Part shown: piece after piece, positions 5,180-8,212 of the stretch
Numbering within the stretch: position 1 is the stretch's first letter
Layout: the number at the start of each line of letters is the position of its first letter
Assembly: GCA_021156345.1 (NCBI GenBank)
Contig: JAJNDJ010000083.1
Location: 1-8,212 of the forward strand
Length of the DNA stretch: 8,212 nucleotides
Reading direction: 5' to 3'
Source: Rubrobacteraceae bacterium
Lineage (GTDB): Bacteria > Actinomycetota > Rubrobacteria > Rubrobacterales > Rubrobacteraceae
Made by a program: the position numbers and the translations under genes
The notes under the pieces: generated by a model
What the model was told of the DNA's origin: nothing
Database searches by the model: none
What the model saw: only the letters and a program-made list of their open reading frames with translations

Positions 5180-5710
5180 ATGCGCAGACCAACAGCCGCA
5201 CTCGGCAGCGCGGTGTTCTTCCTGTTAGCTCCAGGCGTGGTCGTGGGCCTGATCCCATGGTGGTTGACGGAGGGTTGGCAGCTGCGCGAGCCTCTGCCGT
5301 ACTGGATGCCCATGCGGGTGCTTGGGGGGGTACTGCTCGCGGCTGGAGTAATCGCGCTGGTTGGGGCATTCGTGCGTTTCGTAGTGGAGGGTCTCGGGAC
5401 ACCGGCGCCGGTCGCCGCACCCGAGCGTCTGGTCGTCGGCGGGGTGTATCGCTTTGTTCGCAACCCCATGTACGTGGCGGTACTGGCGGCTATCGTCGGT
5501 CAGGCGTTGCTCTTGGGCCGACTCGTTCTGCTGCTGTACGCTGCGGGTGCCTGGGTGGCCGTCGCGGCGTTCGTGCGCTACTACGAGGAACCCACCCTCA
5601 CCCGCCGGTTCGGCGAGGACTATGAAGCCTACCGGCGCGCAGTGCCTGCCTGGTGGCCCCGCCTGCGTCCCTGGGACCCTGCCGAGCCCGACGAACCAGG
5701 GGCAAGGTGA
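5180..5710 (+). CDS. Isoprenylcysteine carboxyl methyltransferase (ICMT/PEMT) family membrane protein
   Basis: This encodes a 176-aa integral membrane protein. Hydrophobic helices lie at about residues 9-29, 46-69 and 98-132, the last long enough for a helical hairpin. The family signature is clear: GGVYRFVRNPMYV at 87-99, then YYEEPTLTRRFGEDYEAYRR (134-153) and VPAWWPRL. In ICMT-like enzymes the RNPMY and EE...FG..Y..Y regions build the S-adenosylmethionine site. The bacterial members methylate unknown small or lipid substrates, so the substrate here is not known, and protein prenyl-cysteine methylation should not be assumed. ATG 5180 has GAGG 7 nt upstream. The gene is probably monocistronic: a gap of 400 nt precedes it and a convergent gene follows after 219 nt. 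I recall close relatives in Rubrobacter. Confidence 0.87.
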   Translation: MRRPTAALGSAVFFLLAPGVVVGLIPWWLTEGWQLREPLPYWMPMRVLGGVLLAAGVIALVGAFVRFVVEGLGTPAPVAAPERLVVGGVYRFVRNPMYVAVLAAIVGQALLLGRLVLLLYAAGAWVAVAAFVRYYEEPTLTRRFGEDYEAYRRAVPAWWPRLRPWDPAEPDEPGAR

Positions 5711-5929
5711 TGCACTCCACCACTCCATGCTCGTCTTCCCGCAGGTGAGCATCGCTCCCGCCTCTATTGAGAACTCCAGCGGAGTGATCCGCAATCGAGC
5801 CGCCGAACAGGTGATCGGGGAATCTACCTTCTTCGACCGTATCGGCGTGCCTCGATGCAGGGTCGCGCATCTGTGCGCATCGAGCTTCCTATCACGGTTG
5901 ACGGCGTCAGGCCTGTCGATCTCTGCCTC
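5711..5929. other. Convergent intergenic region
   Basis: This region lies between two genes that point at each other. Small inverted repeats occur, ACTCC-AGC-GGAGT and GCGCA-TCTG-TGCGC, but neither has a T tract, so no convincing terminator was found for either gene. A minus-strand frame from ATG 5870 continues into the methyltransferase gene as its antisense; it has no ribosome site and no family resemblance and is not called. Confidence 0.4.
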
Positions 5930-8212
5930 CTATCTCCGCCTCCGTTTTCTCCACAACGTGGCGGCCGCTACCACTGCTCCGGTGGCTAGTGCAAAGAGCG
6001 CAACCGTTTTTGTGCTCACGCCCGCTCTGGGTGCCCTGGACCCGGGTTCAGGCAGAGACTGCTCGGCGTCCGCCGAGCTAGGTCCATCTAGAAGCGTTAC
6101 CGTGCCCGCATCTCCATCGACCTGGACAGTCTGGCCTGACTGAATGCGCCTGGTCGCGACGCCGGTCCCCAGGACGGCGGGGATGTCGTACTCGCGGGCC
6201 ACGATGGAGCTGTGGCTCAAGGGCCCGCCAACGTCCGTGACGACCGCGGAGGCCATGGCGAAGAGCGACGTCCATGCCGGGGTGGTGATGCCTGCCACCA
6301 GCACCTCCCCCGGTTGCATCTGGCCGAAGTCCGCCGGGCCAGACAGGACGCGGGCCGGGGCTGTGACCTGGCCCCCACTGGCCGCAACACCCTTGATGGT
6401 GTCGCCCGTCTGCTCCTCGGATGCCGCCGGCATAAGACTTTCGAAAACCTTGAGCCAGGTTCCCCTGGGGAGTAGCTGGGGGGGCGTGACCCGTCTCTGT
6501 CCCCGCCAGAGCATCCTGCGCTGCTCCACGGGCTCAGCCAGGCTGGGGAGTTGCGTCTGGCCCGCGTCCAATGACGCGGCCGTGGCCTCTAGCTCGTCCC
6601 GGCGCAGCCAGAACACGTCTGCGGGTTTCTCCACGGCGCCGGCCTCCGTCAGGCGGCGGCCCAGCTCGAGGAGCATCCTGCGCATAACGGGCCAGGCCAA
6701 GCCCACGTCGGCAAGGGCGTCCTCGCGCACGGGTGCTACGTCCTGCGCCCAGTTGAGCAAGCTGCTAAAGACGTTTCGCCGTGGGACGTCCAACCTCTCC
6801 AGCACTGCCTGTGTCGCCTCCGCGCGCCCCGCGGCTGTCCTCCTCTGGCGCTGGTGGGGGTTCTGTCCCTCGCCCCGGAGGTAGAACGTTAGCGTGTCGA
6901 AGAGGGGCCCGGGGTCGTCGGCCGGTACTGGGTTGACGAAGTCCAGGTTGTAGACAGCGTGCCCGTAGCGGTCGAGGTGAGCCTGGAAGCGGGCGCGCCA
7001 CTCGTACCATACTTCTTTGTCCACGCCGGACCCAGAGGGCGGTCCTTCAGCCCTGAGCAGATCGAGCATCTGTTCCGACGGTATGCTGGCCACCGCCCGG
7101 GCAAGGCCGGGGTGCTCGCGGGACCATGTGGCGAGGTCGTAGAGCGACTTCTCGGCCCGGATGGGCATGCTGTCGAAGCCCAGCAGGAAGATCAGTGCCG
7201 GAGGATCTCCTTCACGCCTGACGAGCCGGTTGTAGAACATGGTGAACAGCGCCTCGCTGAAGTAGGCAAGCGGGATGATGGTCTGCACCGAGGTGTAATA
7301 CTCGGTTCCTGCGTCCAGTAGCTCCCGAGCGCCCGCGAGGAGTTCTTTCGCCGGCAGATTCTCGGGCGGCTTTGCCTCCCACCCTTCGACGATCCGCACG
7401 TAGCGCGGGCGAGCGTACTCGCGCCAGCGCCTCTGGCTGCTCACTTCCCCACTGCCCGTCAAGAGCCGGAAGGCTGCGGGAGTTTTCACGAGGAGCCGCC
7501 AGAACGCGCCAAGCGAATAATAGTAGTAAGCGTAGCCATTGACCGTGGGGAATGCGATGTCCCCCTCCCGGAAGACGCCGGAACCCATGAGCTCCTCGAT
7601 GAGCTTGTCGAGGGAGCGGGGGACCGATACCTTGGCAAGATCGGCGAACAGCGGCGAGAGCGGGTCTGGCATCTGCTCGACGATGCTGGCGCGCCAATAT
7701 GTGCCCTTCGGTACTCGCACGCTCCAGTCAGTCGGCGGATCGGCCATCGGTTCGGGCAGGGCGGTTATAGGACGGGACTGCACGATGAAGAACTCGCCAC
7801 CCGCGAGCGCCCACTCGATGTCCTGCGGGATTCCGTAATGATGCTCGATCGTTGCCCCGTAGCGGGCCAGCGCCGCCGCCATCTCGTCATCGAGAACCGG
7901 CCCTCTGCGCAGCGCCTCCGGCACGGAACTCTCCGCGGTGCCGCCCTCGGTATAGACGGTCATGACACCTTTGTCGGCCGTTTCGCGCGAGAGCACGCGC
8001 CCGCTCTCCTTCTCCACGACGATGGAATCCGGCGTCACCGTGCCGCTTACCACCGATTCCCCCAGGCCCCACGCGGCGCTTATAGTGCTCTGATCCCGGC
8101 GGCCATTGGAGGGGTTGGCGGTGAACATCACGCCAGCGGCTTCCGACTCGACCATTCTCTGGACCACCACCGCGAGGCTCACGCTTGCCGGATCTATGCC
8201 CTGGCGTGCCCG
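5930..8212 (-). CDS. PEP-utilising ATP-grasp/phosphohistidine-domain enzyme (PEP synthase/rifampicin phosphotransferase-like), 5'-partial
   Basis: The gene runs off the right edge; 760 residues are visible. Numbering here counts the in-frame GTG 8182 as 1, and the frame stays open to the window end, so the true start lies outside. First comes the end of a PPDK_N-type ATP-grasp domain: AAGVMFTANP, AAWGLGESVVSGTVTPDSIV, and DIEWALAGGEFFIVQSRPIT closing it at about 140. A middle region (about 155-590) has MPDPLSPLFADL and NGYAYYYYSLGAFW. The phosphohistidine swivelling domain (about 598-700) carries the catalytic His657 in DVGGPLSHSSIVAREYDIPA (codon 6212-6214). Such enzymes move a phosphate from ATP through this histidine to a substrate. 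There is no C-terminal PEP/pyruvate barrel as in PpsA or PPDK, so the order matches rifampicin phosphotransferase-like proteins; the substrate is unknown. The end is unusual: a linker, the helix VALFALATGAVVAAATLW (727-744) and the tail RKRRRR, predicting a membrane anchor with the enzyme on the cytoplasmic side. Confidence 0.88.
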   Translation of the reverse strand, partial: RARQGIDPASVSLAVVVQRMVESEAAGVMFTANPSNGRRDQSTISAAWGLGESVVSGTVTPDSIVVEKESGRVLSRETADKGVMTVYTEGGTAESSVPEALRRGPVLDDEMAAALARYGATIEHHYGIPQDIEWALAGGEFFIVQSRPITALPEPMADPPTDWSVRVPKGTYWRASIVEQMPDPLSPLFADLAKVSVPRSLDKLIEELMGSGVFREGDIAFPTVNGYAYYYYSLGAFWRLLVKTPAAFRLLTGSGEVSSQRRWREYARPRYVRIVEGWEAKPPENLPAKELLAGARELLDAGTEYYTSVQTIIPLAYFSEALFTMFYNRLVRREGDPPALIFLLGFDSMPIRAEKSLYDLATWSREHPGLARAVASIPSEQMLDLLRAEGPPSGSGVDKEVWYEWRARFQAHLDRYGHAVYNLDFVNPVPADDPGPLFDTLTFYLRGEGQNPHQRQRRTAAGRAEATQAVLERLDVPRRNVFSSLLNWAQDVAPVREDALADVGLAWPVMRRMLLELGRRLTEAGAVEKPADVFWLRRDELEATAASLDAGQTQLPSLAEPVEQRRMLWRGQRRVTPPQLLPRGTWLKVFESLMPAASEEQTGDTIKGVAASGGQVTAPARVLSGPADFGQMQPGEVLVAGITTPAWTSLFAMASAVVTDVGGPLSHSSIVAREYDIPAVLGTGVATRRIQSGQTVQVDGDAGTVTLLDGPSSADAEQSLPEPGSRAPRAGVSTKTVALFALATGAVVAAATLWRKRRRR

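Noticed and set aside
5086..5625. Plus- and minus-strand open frames of 110-190 codons overlapping 5180-5710
   Set aside because: Shadows of the methyltransferase-family gene; arginine/glycine-rich with no ribosome site, while the called frame has family motifs.
6144..6884. Long plus-strand open frame of 246 codons
   Set aside because: It lies fully antisense to the phosphohistidine enzyme, has low-complexity R/S/A-rich text, and the minus-strand product has recognised domains throughout.
5930..8212. Naming the enzyme rifampicin phosphotransferase or PpsA
   Set aside because: The domain order excludes a full PpsA/PPDK, but the middle domain cannot be assigned to rifampicin binding by eye, and the N-terminus is outside the window.
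1..8212. CRISPR arrays, tRNA or rRNA genes, insertion sequences
   Set aside because: No regularly spaced repeats, cloverleaf or rRNA-like conserved blocks, transposase motifs or terminal inverted repeats were seen.

Overview
The window looks like part of a high-GC actinobacterial chromosome. My best guess is a Rubrobacter-like organism. This rests on remembered resemblance of three products to Rubrobacteraceae proteins: the tandem zinc-ribbon protein with a DRLDYYRGHRAGR-type tail, the small isoprenylcysteine methyltransferase-family protein, and the 7TM-PAS histidine kinase with a short response regulator. No search was run. There is no rRNA, tRNA, CRISPR array or intact insertion sequence.

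Left part (1-2694) is poor in intact genes and rich in remains. It holds, in order: an unassignable coding-like edge (1-250); a broken CPBP/CAAX-type membrane protease on the minus strand (about 294-516) whose motifs fall in two frames; an intact small excisionase/MerR-type helix-turn-helix gene (677-856, minus); a frameshifted gene of unknown function just upstream of it, whose restored frame overlaps the helix-turn-helix start codon (849-1297, minus); a plus-strand coding scrap followed by a perfect 10-bp terminator-like hairpin (1429-1458); and an intact tandem zinc-ribbon gene (1608-2066, minus). A long leader lies ahead of the zinc-ribbon gene, with a possible promoter flanked by a CCATGTG direct repeat. 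A possible 56-aa ORF (2525-2695) leads into the kinase.

Middle part (2695-4779) is a plus-strand two-component operon. It encodes a membrane sensor kinase (HisKA_7TM, PAS, coiled coil, HisKA_3, HATPase_c) followed, with a 14-bp overlap, by a receiver-only response regulator. The kinase reading frame is broken near 3103-3117. By comparison with the family, about 40-50 residues of the membrane domain are missing there, so the signalling half is intact but probably disconnected from its sensor. A 400-bp gap follows, with two hairpins, one coding scrap and a candidate promoter.

Right part (5180-8212) has two convergent genes. One is an integral membrane methyltransferase-family protein (5180-5710, plus). 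The other is a large PEP-utilising phosphotransferase (5930-8212, minus), cut by the right edge, with ATP-grasp, middle and phosphohistidine domains. It lacks the C-terminal PEP/pyruvate barrel of PpsA and PPDK and ends instead in a membrane helix with a basic tail.

Apart from the kinase-regulator pair, I see no evidence that these genes act in one pathway. The clearest theme is gene decay: at least three genes are broken by frameshift or deletion within the first 3.2 kb.
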